Shown piece after piece: positions 8,987 through 18,500 of a DNA stretch of 44,924 bases. The notes beneath the pieces were generated by a model. It did not search any database and was not told where the DNA came from. It worked only from the letters and a program-made list of their open reading frames with translations. Positions within the stretch are counted from its first letter, which is position 1; every line of letters begins with the position of its first letter. Source of the stretch: an uncultured Solobacterium sp. (lineage in GTDB: Bacteria > Bacillota_I > Bacilli_A > Erysipelotrichales > Erysipelotrichaceae); NCBI GenBank assembly GCA_946415785.1, contig CAMKTV010000009.1, positions 1 through 44,924 on the forward strand. The letters run 5' to 3'. The translations under genes were made by a program, and so were the position numbers.

Positions 8987-9580
8987 CTATAGCAATACCT
9001 CCATAATCTCAATTACTTCTTTTTCAATTCCTAGTTCTTTCGCATATTTTGTTAAATTTAATAAATTCTTTTTCTTATAACTAGCATAATCTTTTAAAGC
9101 CTTCACATAAGCTACAGTATCAATCTTATTTTTATCTTTGATTAGATCACAAATAGTTCTTTCTAAGTTATAGCATTTAACAGGCAAACCATTAATTGTT
9201 TTGATATCCATTAATCCTAGATTAAAAATCTTATGGCTGACATATTTAATAGAAACTGATTCCATATTTAAAAGATTGCCGCTGTAATTATATGGGACAG
9301 TGATTTCATAGATTAAAGGAACTCTATCTGTCATTTCATGCAAATATAATGCAGACAAATGAGAGAAACACATGTTTTTACTACAATTAGAAATAATATA
9401 GAAATAATCGAAAGGGTATTCTGGCAGTTTATAGGTGCCACTTCCAACTCTTTCTAATTCATTATTGCTAACTAAATTACTAAGATATGCTCGGCTGATA
9501 CCAAGAGCCATAGCTTCCTTTGTTGTAATGTAGCCACAATTATTTTTGGCATACGTTAAAATTCTGTCATAATTGTTCAT
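8987..9580 (-). CDS. AbiEi-like antitoxin / wHTH transcriptional regulator
   Basis: DRILTYAKNNCGYITTKEAMALGISRAYLSNLVSNNELERVGSGTYKLP...; immediately upstream of AbiEii-like gene. Confidence 0.8.
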   Translation of the reverse strand: MNNYDRILTYAKNNCGYITTKEAMALGISRAYLSNLVSNNELERVGSGTYKLPEYPFDYFYIISNCSKNMCFSHLSALYLHEMTDRVPLIYEITVPYNYSGNLLNMESVSIKYVSHKIFNLGLMDIKTINGLPVKCYNLERTICDLIKDKNKIDTVAYVKALKDYASYKKKNLLNLTKYAKELGIEKEVIEIMEVLL

Positions 9581-9597
9581 TTGTTCAATTTCCTTTA

Positions 9598-9635
9598 TCT
9601 AGGAAAAATATATAATTATTCCTAGAAAATGTCAA
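9598..9635 (-). promoter_or_regulatory. AbiE operon promoter with flanking inverted repeat (putative autoregulatory operator)
   Basis: Minus strand TTGACA (9635-9630) - 17 nt - TATATT (9612-9607); 8-bp IR TCTAGGAA (9598-9605) / TTCCTAGA (9619-9626) on either side of the -10. Confidence 0.7.
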
Positions 9636-9737
9636 TTAAATAAATATGATAATTTTTAATAATGTAGATGTCAATCCTTTTCACCTCCTACATTATTATT
9701 GACAAGAAATATAAAAAATCCTCACTTATAATAAAAA

Positions 9738-9755
9738 AACTTCCTTTTGGAAGTT
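9738..9755 (-). terminator. Terminator of tRNA cluster
   Basis: Minus strand AACTTCC-AAAA-GGAAGTT followed by TTTTTATT. Confidence 0.85.
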
Positions 9756-9766
9756 ATCAGTAATTA

Positions 9767-9840
9767 TGGAGCAGGTGATGGGAATCGAACCCACATAGTC
9801 AGCTTGGAGGGCTGAAGTTCTACCACTGAACTACACCTGC
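9767..9840 (-). tRNA. tRNA-Gly (UCC)
   Basis: Minus strand GCAGGTGTAGTTCAGTGGTAGAACTTCAGCCCTCCAAGCTGA...GGGTTCGATTCCCATCACCTGCTCCA. Confidence 0.93.
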
Positions 9841-9847
9841 GTAGAAG

Positions 9848-9924
9848 TGGTGACCTGGCCGGGAATCGAACCCGGGACCCTTTGATTAAAAGTCAAATGC
9901 TCTACCGCCTGAGCTACCAGGTCA
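9848..9924 (-). tRNA. tRNA-Lys (UUU)
   Basis: Minus strand TGACCTGGTAGCTCAGGCGGTAGAGCATTTGACTTTTAATCAAAGGG...GGGTTCGATTCCCGGCCAGGTCACCA. Confidence 0.93.
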
Positions 9925-9926
9925 TC

Positions 9927-10002
9927 TGGCTGGGATGGCTGGGATCGAACCAGCGAAATGACAGAGTCAAAGTCTGTTGCCTTACCACTTGGCTACATCC
10001 CA
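9927..10002 (-). tRNA. tRNA-Gln (UUG)
   Basis: Minus strand TGGGATGTAGCCAAGTGGTAAGGCAACAGACTTTGACTCTGTCA...GGTTCGATCCCAGCCATCCCAGCCA. Confidence 0.93.
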
Positions 10003-10008
10003 ACTAAG

Positions 10009-10094
10009 TGGTGGAGGGGGGCAGATTCGAACTGCCGAACCCGTGGGGAGCTGATTTACAGTCAGCCGCGTTTAGCCTCTTCGCTACCCCTCCA
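10009..10094 (-). tRNA. tRNA-Tyr (GUA)
   Basis: Minus strand TGGAGGGGTAGCGAAGAGGCTAAACGCGGCTGACTGTAAATCAGC...long variable arm...GGCAGTTCGAATCTGCCCCCCTCCACCA. Confidence 0.93.
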
Positions 10095-10182
10095 TAGCGC
10101 TTATATATATTATCAAAACAAAATGGTTTTGTAAAGAATAGAATAGTAAAAAAATGATATTATTATTTTAGGAAATAAAAAA

Positions 10183-11190
10183 ATGGAAAAAATACAGAAA
10201 ATATTAGGTGGTTTATTAGGTGGAGCATTAGGAGATGCTATGGGTGCTGCTACCGAGACAAGAAGCACCAAACAGATAATTGATAGATTCAATGGCTTAG
10301 TAAAAGATGTGATAACTCCTCCTAATGATGTTTTCGCAAGAGGGTTTAAAAGAGGCAGTGTCACTGATGATTTTTCTTTGGCATATGTGACAGCTCAAAC
10401 AATATTAGATAATGATGGAATAATAAATGATGAAATTGCCAGACTTTCCTTAATCAATTGGTCTAAAACTCCTTATTTTGTTTTGGCTGGGCCTACTACT
10501 ATTAAAACTATTAATAGATTAATTGGTATAGAAAATAATGACAATAATTTTATAAAATATGATTCTTCAAAAGGATCAGATGGTGGAGCTATGAAAATAT
10601 CACCAATTGGATTATTAAGTAATGGTGATGTAGATTTGGCAATTAAGAATGCGATTATTATTTGTCGTATAACTCATTTTAATAGCACAGCGTTGTCTGG
10701 TGCATGTGCGGTAGCTGCAGCAGTTAGTGAAGCGCTTAATGAAAACGCAAGTGTTGATTCAATGATTGAAGCAGGATTAAAAGGTGCTTTAATTGGCGAA
10801 AGATATGCAAAGAAGTCTGATAAAGAATTAGCTAATCCAAGCGTCTACAAAAGAATCAAATTAGCTTGTAATATAGCGACAAAATATAAAGGTAATATTG
10901 GAAAGGCAATGAAAGAACTAGCTGATATTATTGGCTCTGGTTTAAGTGCATCAGAAACAGTTCCATGTGCCTTTGGCTTGTTTAAAGCTTGTGAAGGCAA
11001 GACATTTAAATCAGTTGTAGCTGGCGTTAATATTGGTGGTGATACAGATACAGTTGCGACAATTGTTGGAGCACTATCAGGAACACTTGAAGGTTATTAT
11101 GATGAAGATTATCTACATCTAATAAATGAAGCAAATAATTATGATTTATTATCTTTAGCTAAAAGAATTAATGAGGTAAACAATGGATAA
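10183..11190 (+). CDS. ADP-ribosylglycohydrolase family protein (DraG/ARH-like)
   Basis: GGLLGGALGDAMGAATE, GSVTDDFSLAYVTA, VNIGGDTDTVATIVGALSG. Confidence 0.9.
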   Translation: MEKIQKILGGLLGGALGDAMGAATETRSTKQIIDRFNGLVKDVITPPNDVFARGFKRGSVTDDFSLAYVTAQTILDNDGIINDEIARLSLINWSKTPYFVLAGPTTIKTINRLIGIENNDNNFIKYDSSKGSDGGAMKISPIGLLSNGDVDLAIKNAIIICRITHFNSTALSGACAVAAAVSEALNENASVDSMIEAGLKGALIGERYAKKSDKELANPSVYKRIKLACNIATKYKGNIGKAMKELADIIGSGLSASETVPCAFGLFKACEGKTFKSVVAGVNIGGDTDTVATIVGALSGTLEGYYDEDYLHLINEANNYDLLSLAKRINEVNNG

Positions 11191-12100
11191 TTATTTATTA
11201 TTTATTGGCGGCAGTGATATTGATTATTTTTATGAAGTTGAAACTTTTTTAAAGAAGGGTGATGCCTGTATTGCCAAGCCTTTAGAAAAAAGAGTTGGTG
11301 GCTGTGTTTTGAATGCTGCATGTGTTTCAGGAAGTCTTGGTAGCAATGTTAAATATATCGATTATTTAAAAGAAAATGATGAAGATAGTAAACTCATTGT
11401 CGATTGCGCAAACAAATATCATCTTGATACATCATTTGTTAAATATGATAAAAAAGCTACAAATGGACAATGTTTAATAATGAAAAAAGGTGATGAAAAA
11501 TGTATCTATGTATTAGAACCTAAAAGACCTTTCTATAAAGAAGACAGAGAATTTAAATCATTAATCTTAAATGCTTCATATATCTATTCTTTGATGCATA
11601 CAATCAAGATATCTTTTAAAAATGTTGAATTATTAAAAGAAGCTAAAAGAAGAGGCACAAAGATTATCTTTGATGGTTCTAGTCAATATAAAGAAGCATA
11701 TGAAATAGAGATGTTGTTAGAACTTGCGGATGGCTTGTTTTTAAACAAAGATGCCTATAAACGTTTAGAAGAAAAATGTGATTTTGATATTGTTGATTAT
11801 CTGTTAGGAAAAGGCTGTGAATTTATTTGTGTAACAGATGGAAGTAAAGGTGTTAAATGTTTCAGTAAAGAAGGAACATATAAAGAAAAGGTATATAAAA
11901 TAGATGTTGTTGATTCAACAGGTGCAGGGGACAGTTTTGCGGGAACATTCTTACATTTTAGAAATGAAGGTGAACCATTTGCGCAATGTTTAAAATATGC
12001 CTGTGCCAGTGGTTCTTATGCTTGTACTAAAAGTGGTGGTCAAGCAGGTGCTATTAAAAAAGACAAATTAATCTCTTTTATGAAGATGATGAATAAGTAG
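11183..12100 (+). CDS. PfkB-family (ribokinase-like) carbohydrate kinase
   Basis: GGCVLNAACVSGSLGSNVKYI; VVDSTGAGDSFAGTFL; overlaps upstream stop (ATGGATAA). Confidence 0.88.
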   Translation: MDNYLLFIGGSDIDYFYEVETFLKKGDACIAKPLEKRVGGCVLNAACVSGSLGSNVKYIDYLKENDEDSKLIVDCANKYHLDTSFVKYDKKATNGQCLIMKKGDEKCIYVLEPKRPFYKEDREFKSLILNASYIYSLMHTIKISFKNVELLKEAKRRGTKIIFDGSSQYKEAYEIEMLLELADGLFLNKDAYKRLEEKCDFDIVDYLLGKGCEFICVTDGSKGVKCFSKEGTYKEKVYKIDVVDSTGAGDSFAGTFLHFRNEGEPFAQCLKYACASGSYACTKSGGQAGAIKKDKLISFMKMMNK

Positions 12101-12109
12101 GAGGAAGAT

Positions 12110-12412
12110 ATGAAAAAGTTTTTAAAGAAATTATTCGGAGTATTATCATTAGTGCTTATTATTGGTGGGCTAATCGTATTTATGTGGAATTACTTCCATA
12201 ATATTTCGCTATTTAAAGTTCTAATGGAAAACTCGGTTGTTAAAGGATCTCTAGGAGCTTTAAAAGTTATGTTATATTCTGTGCTAGCTTTTATTGGTGG
12301 ATTGATTACAACTGTCATTTACTTAAAAATAGGTAGCTCAATTAGAAAAGAAGCAAGGATTAAAAAGAAACAATTAGAAGAAAAATCACAAGAAGAAAAA
12401 GAAGTAGAATAA
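12110..12412 (+). CDS. Small two-TM membrane protein
   Basis: SD GGAGG; two hydrophobic segments; charged C-terminus. Confidence 0.6.
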   Translation: MKKFLKKLFGVLSLVLIIGGLIVFMWNYFHNISLFKVLMENSVVKGSLGALKVMLYSVLAFIGGLITTVIYLKIGSSIRKEARIKKKQLEEKSQEEKEVE

Positions 12413-12451
12413 AACTTTGTTTAACAGTTTTTAAGAACTATAATAAAAAAG

Positions 12452-13252
12452 ATGAGTAAAAGATTAAATAAAACGATACTTGTATTCTTATGTGTAACAT
12501 TGGTTATGCTTTTGTTTGGTTGCTCAAAAAAAGAGATAAATAAGAAACCAAGTATTGGAGGGGACATGAATAACGAAGAAGAAACAAATAATGGCTTTAT
12601 CTTTGATGATGTAAGTCCATATAATGGCAAGAAAGTTAGAATTGCTTTTATTGGTGACAGCATCACTTATGGCTATAAATCAGAAGATCCACTTGCTATG
12701 TCTTATCCTGCACAATTAGAAGAATTATTAGGCTATCGTTATGAGATTGGTAACTTCGGAAAAAATGCTGCATATGTTTTGGCAGCTGATGATGCATACA
12801 ACATCAAGTCTGATCAGCCTGAATTGTCATATCGAAACACTACTCAATATAAAGACAGTCTGGAATTTAATGCCGATATCATCATCATTATGTTAGGGAC
12901 TAATGATATTCGTTCTATTTATCCATTAAAAGAAGCGCAAGCTGTCTTTGTGGAAAGCTTATGTGATCTTATTGATGAATATAAGGGACTAGAAAGTGTC
13001 AAAGAAGTTTATGTAGCTACAGCTATCATTAATCACAGTAAGACAGATTTTATCAGAACATTCTCTGATGGTCCATTACAGGAACTTCAAAAGGAAGCTG
13101 CAAAAAAGAGTGGTGTTGAAGTTATTGATATCTATAATCAAACTAAACAAGACTTTCAAGACATTTCATATTATAATGAAGATAATCTACATCTAAATCA
13201 AAGAGGGTATGGAGTGATCGCTTCTGCTTTCTATGAATATTTTAAAAAATAA
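12452..13252 (+). CDS. SGNH/GDSL hydrolase-like lipoprotein
   Basis: Lipobox [48 protein letters not shown]. Confidence 0.9.
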   Translation: MSKRLNKTILVFLCVTLVMLLFGCSKKEINKKPSIGGDMNNEEETNNGFIFDDVSPYNGKKVRIAFIGDSITYGYKSEDPLAMSYPAQLEELLGYRYEIGNFGKNAAYVLAADDAYNIKSDQPELSYRNTTQYKDSLEFNADIIIIMLGTNDIRSIYPLKEAQAVFVESLCDLIDEYKGLESVKEVYVATAIINHSKTDFIRTFSDGPLQELQKEAAKKSGVEVIDIYNQTKQDFQDISYYNEDNLHLNQRGYGVIASAFYEYFKK

Positions 13253-13266
13253 AAGAGGAGTATTTT

Positions 13267-14439
13267 ATGGCAACTATTAGTTTAAGACACATCGAGAAAA
13301 TTTATCCAAATGAAGATGGAGGCAAGAAGGCTAAGAAGCTTGGCTTAGAAGTTGATGCCAGAGGTGTATTAGCGGTACAGGATTTTAATCTTGAAATTGC
13401 CGATAAAGAATTTATCGTCTTTGTAGGCCCTTCTGGCTGTGGTAAATCAACAACCTTAAGAATGATTGCGGGTCTAGAAGAAATTACTGATGGTGAACTT
13501 TATATTGATAATGAATTAATGAATGATGTTGAACCAAAGGATAGAGATATAGCTATGGTATTCCAATCATACGCTTTATATCCACATATGTCTGTTAGAG
13601 AAAATATGGCTTTCCCTTTGAAGATGTCTAAACTTTCAAAAGAAGAAATAAACGAAAAAGTATTAGAAGCTGCTGAAATCTTAAATATTACTGAATTCTT
13701 AGATCGTAAACCAAAAGCACTATCTGGTGGTCAGAAACAAAGAGTTGCGATTGGTAGAGCTATCGTTAGAAATCCAAAAGCCTTATTGATGGATGAACCA
13801 TTATCTAACCTGGATGCTAAATTAAGAAACCAAATGCGTTCTGAAATCATCAAATTAAGAGAAAAGATTCAAACAACATTCATCTATGTAACCCATGACC
13901 AAACTGAAGCTATGACATTAGGTGATAGAATCGTTGTTATGAAACTTGGCTTGATTCAACAAATTGGTACTCCTCAAGAATTATATAGAAATCCTATCAA
14001 TCTATTCGTTGCCGGATTCATTGGTACTCCTCAAATGAATTTTGAAAAAGGCGAATTGATTAAGGAAGGCCAAAAATATTTCGTATTAGTACATGGTGCT
14101 AAGATTGAATTATCAGAAGAAAAAGCAAACAACTTATTAAAACAAGGTGTTGAAAACAGATCAATTATCGTTGGTATGCGTCCTCAACATGTAAGAATTG
14201 CAAAAGAGGGTGAACCATACTTCACAGGAAGAATTGATATCAGTGAAATGATGGGTTCAGAAACTTATCTACATCTAAATGTTGATGGTAGTGATATTGT
14301 AAGTGTTATCACTGAAACAAAAGAAAATCGTGACTTTGGCTTTGAAAAGGGCAAAGAACTTAAATTAACATGTGATGGAGCATTAATAAATATCTTTAAT
14401 CCTGATACAGAAAGAAATCTAGAATTCGAAAACAAATAA
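13267..14439 (+). CDS. Sugar ABC transporter ATP-binding protein (UgpC/MsmK family)
   Basis: Walker [47 protein letters not shown]-terminal TOBE-like region. Confidence 0.93.
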   Translation: MATISLRHIEKIYPNEDGGKKAKKLGLEVDARGVLAVQDFNLEIADKEFIVFVGPSGCGKSTTLRMIAGLEEITDGELYIDNELMNDVEPKDRDIAMVFQSYALYPHMSVRENMAFPLKMSKLSKEEINEKVLEAAEILNITEFLDRKPKALSGGQKQRVAIGRAIVRNPKALLMDEPLSNLDAKLRNQMRSEIIKLREKIQTTFIYVTHDQTEAMTLGDRIVVMKLGLIQQIGTPQELYRNPINLFVAGFIGTPQMNFEKGELIKEGQKYFVLVHGAKIELSEEKANNLLKQGVENRSIIVGMRPQHVRIAKEGEPYFTGRIDISEMMGSETYLHLNVDGSDIVSVITETKENRDFGFEKGKELKLTCDGALINIFNPDTERNLEFENK

Positions 14440-14441
14440 TC

Positions 14442-14471
14442 AAAAGGGGCTTAGTTAGCCCCTTGATTTTA
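14442..14471. terminator. Terminator hairpin between convergent genes
   Basis: AAGGGGCT-TTAGT/TAGTT-AGCCCCTT then GATTTTATT. Confidence 0.75.
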
Positions 14472-15332
14472 TTATTGTTCACTTTTCTTATATAAGAGTA
14501 ATTGATAAGAAACATTTTCGCTTGTATGTGGATCTAAAGATCTGATTCCTTCTCTATCAAAGATATCTGGTCCATGGCTTGAAATAGAGATACATGGTTC
14601 AATACACACAAGATTCGCATCAGCTTCAGGTCTTGCCCAGTTAGCTATAAATGGGAAGTTTTTACGATATGTTCTTACAACATAATCGCAATTAGCACCT
14701 GTATATTCTAGCCATTCAGATTTAGGATCTCTTATTGAACGAGTAAAGTTTTCATAAAAGCTATGATGGATAGGACGGATGTTTTCATTAATCAAGAAAT
14801 CAGCAGTCCAGCCGAAAGGATTAAATGATCTTAAAGTTTCATTCTTTTCAAAACGGAAGAAATAGCTGTTTGGATCTTGTCCATCAACAAGTGGCCACTT
14901 ATAGGCAGTATGATTACCTACAGAATAAGGTAAGATATCATCAGAATTATTGGTAACAGTATAAGTGATATCTAACAGATTATTTTTTAATGTATAAAGA
15001 ATCTCTAATTGGAATTTATAAGGGTAAACCTGTAATGTTTCTTCATCTTCATTTAATGTACATTTGATTTGCGAATCATTTAAAAGTTCCATCTTAAAAT
15101 GCTTTTCCATTGCGATGCCATTTAACTGCATTGGATATTGTTTTCCATCATGCGTATAATAGCCATCCATAAAGCGTCCAGTAATAGGGAATAGACATGG
15201 GGAAACGCGTCCATAGAATTTCTCATCACCACACCATAAATACTCAAATCCATCTAATTTTAAATGACGCATTTCTGCCCCAAAACAAGAGACAGTTAGT
15301 TCAACTCTTTCGCTTTTAATTGTAAGTTCCAT
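14472..15332 (-). CDS. Aldose 1-epimerase family protein (LacX/GalM-like)
   Basis: GAEMRHLKLDGFEYLWCGDEKFYGRVSPCLFPITGRF; VGNHTAYKWPL; CIEPCISIS. Confidence 0.85.
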   Translation of the reverse strand: MELTIKSERVELTVSCFGAEMRHLKLDGFEYLWCGDEKFYGRVSPCLFPITGRFMDGYYTHDGKQYPMQLNGIAMEKHFKMELLNDSQIKCTLNEDEETLQVYPYKFQLEILYTLKNNLLDITYTVTNNSDDILPYSVGNHTAYKWPLVDGQDPNSYFFRFEKNETLRSFNPFGWTADFLINENIRPIHHSFYENFTRSIRDPKSEWLEYTGANCDYVVRTYRKNFPFIANWARPEADANLVCIEPCISISSHGPDIFDREGIRSLDPHTSENVSYQLLLYKKSEQ

Positions 15333-15467
15333 ATAAGAATTCTTCCTTCCTTTTTTTAGTTATAAACAAATAAATATTAGTAAGGTTTTTTGTGATTTGT
15401 CAAGTAAAAAAGAAAATAAATTAAAATATCTAAAAAACATTAAAAAAATGCGTTTTTTTGGTTTTTA

Positions 15468-15481
15468 TGAAAGCGTTTGCG
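15468..15481 (+). promoter_or_regulatory. cre/LacI-family-like operator in promoter of the giant surface-protein gene
   Basis: TGAAAGCGTTTGCG vs CcpA cre consensus TGWAANCGNTNWCA (2 mismatches), just upstream of a TAGAAT -10-like box (15485-15490). Confidence 0.45.
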
Positions 15482-15542
15482 TGGTAGAATAACTTTATAT
15501 AAAGATGGAAAATCTGTCTTTTTATGTGGTGAGGAGATAACT

Positions 15543-18500
15543 ATGAAAAAAGTAAAAATCATTTTAAAATCTTTACTCGTGATCTTAATGACAGTGCTAA
15601 TGAGTTTGACTTCTTTATCAAGTTCAACAAACTTAGTTAGTGCTGGAAATGCAACAGAAGGATACGATGTTGACATTTACCATGGCTTAGGAAGAGGACC
15701 ATCATATTCACCTACTGCTGGTAAGGTATTTACTGGTATGTCTTTAATTGGTGAATTTGAAGATTCTGCCTACAAATATTCAGGTAAGACAGCACCTGGT
15801 GGCTATAGTGCAAATGGACCTGCAAGTGGCGAAACAAACAATAAGTATTACCAAAAACCTCAAGGCGATATTAAATCAATTGATATTTATTATGAAGATC
15901 AAATGATTAATATCAAGTCTGTAGTTTCAGGTACTACAAATTGTGTTAAAGCTGCTGTATATCTATTAAATGGTGAACTACAAGCCGTTAATACTGCATC
16001 AGCTGGACCAAGCAGTTTCCCTGCTGGTTCTACAAAGCTTGTGATATTCCAAGCATCAGGCACTGGTGATACCAAGGATATGGCAAGCCGTTGGTATAAC
16101 GTACCTGGCGATATTAAGTTAGTGTTCCATTATAAGAATGAATATAAAGTAACTGTAAATAATGTCGCTGATACAAGTATCGATGAAGAATTTGATACAT
16201 ATTTTGTAGACAAGCCAACTGAAAACAAGACTGTAACTACTATTTCTAATAATTATTCTAGTGAAGAAGGTCTTGTAATGAAGGTTAGTCCAAGAAATGC
16301 TACTATTACTTCTATTTTATTTAATACTAATGAAAAAGTTGTATTAGATGATTTCAGTGGTATTAAGTATTTAAATAACGCAAATGCATTTACCTCAACA
16401 CATGCAGAAACAGATATTTTAAGTTATAACCCTACTACTAAAGAGATTACTTTCTATAATATTTCAAAAGACTTAGGCGTTACATTCAATTATTCAGTTA
16501 ATGTAACATTAGATCCTAATAATGGAAAATTCGCTGACGAATCAACCACACCAATCATTCAAAGTGGTGCAAATACAGTAGCAGTTGCTTTACCTGATGG
16601 CTTAACAAAAGCTACTGAAGGTGAGAAGAGCTTTGAATTTGATGGCTGGTACACAAGCCCTAGTGACTTCTCTAGTGCTAATAAAGTAACAGATGGCGCT
16701 GTATTTGATGAAAATACTACTTTATATGCAGGATGGAAAGAAACATATAAAGTTACATTTGATCCAGGTATGGGCGAATTAAATCAAGAAAGTGATTATG
16801 CATATACAAATATCGTTACATCAACTTTAGGTTCATCTGATGTTAAGACTATTAAAGATGCAATAATCGTTGATAGCGAAGATGAAAATATCAAATACCA
16901 TTTTGTAGGCTGGTATGACAACAATGCTGGTTTATATACTGATGAACATAAAGTAGATTCTGCTTATGTATTCAGTGCTGATACAACTGTTTACGCTTTA
17001 TGGGAAAACAATTATAAGATTACTTTCAATATCAATGGTGGACAGTTCTCAGATTATTCAACTACAGATAAATATCTATATACAGATACTGTTTCATTTA
17101 ATGGAACATTAGCTTCTCGTTATGCTGTTAGAGATATAGTTGAAATCGGAGGAGATACATATTATGCATTAAACGCATGGTTTACTAGTCCTACTGATTT
17201 TACAGACGAAAACAGAGTTACTAGTTCAACTGTATTTGACGGTGATGCTACTGTTTATGCAGGCTGGACATTAGAAAAAGAAGTAGTTAGTTTCTATGTT
17301 GATGAAGAATTATATACAGTAGTAATTACTGGTAAAGGCATTTCAATAAGTGCGCCTGCTGATCCTACAAAAGAAGGATTTACATTCTTAGGTTGGTATA
17401 CAGATGATGGTGTATTTGAAAATGAATATGATTTCTCTAGTGCTGTAAATAGCGATGTACAATTATATGCATTATTTAAACAGACAGTTAATGTTAATGT
17501 AGTTGGTGGTATATCTGCTAGTGGTACACCTGTTGTCGCAACAAAAGTATTAAGATTTGATGCTGAAACAAATACTGCACTAATTTCTAAGGGAAATAAT
17601 TCTGGAAGCAAACTTGTTGTTTATTTCGATTATGGAACTGTTGAACAGATTTTAGTTAATGGTGTTGGTTTTGCTGCTAGTGAATTAATTGGCAATTCTC
17701 ATAAATCTGTTTATATTGATCAAAATGGCGTTAAAAAGACTTCATCAGGATCAGGCGACATGATGAAGATTGATTTCAGAAGAAACACTAAATATTTAAC
17801 ATTGAATCTATTAACTATAAATGAAGATGTTACATTCGAATTAAAATATAAAGATGTAACAGTTACTTTCTATAATCAAGGTGCATTATATGCTCAAAGA
17901 ATCGTTCCATTTAATACTGCAACTGATATTGAACCAGTAAGCGATCCTTATTTGGAAGGCTATACATTCTTTGGCTGGTTCACTGATGACGAAACATTCG
18001 AAAATGAATTCTCACTTGAAGGTGCTGTATTATTAAATGATTTAAATGTATATGCTAATTTAAGTAAAGACTTCTATTTGAATGTTTATTATGGATATGG
18101 TAGAGACCATGGCTCAACTCATACTCTAGAAGCAGTATTTACTGGAAATGGCGCAATGCTTAATAATGATACTGGCTATTCATTAAAGGGTAGCAGAAAC
18201 AGTGCATTTAGCTTACAAGGAAATACAGCAATGGATTATCGTTATGATAAACCTTGGCAAACAGAAATTGATTATATTGAACTATATTACAATGGTTCTT
18301 CAATCAGAGTTGATCATCAGATTTCTCCTCTAAATAACAGCGTTATTAAGCAAGATATTTATTTAACTCCTGCAGGACAATTATCTATTGATTCTGAAGG
18401 TAATTTGCCATTTACTAAATTCGCTAGCTCAATAGATGCTGCAAATGGTTCAGTAGCAACTCGTTGGTATGAAATACCTGGTGCTATTGATATGGTAATT

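Noticed and set aside
8156-10094. AbiE locus beside the tRNA cluster as an integrated island
   Set aside because: No integrase and no duplicated tRNA 3' end found by eye; AbiE loci also occur as isolated genes.
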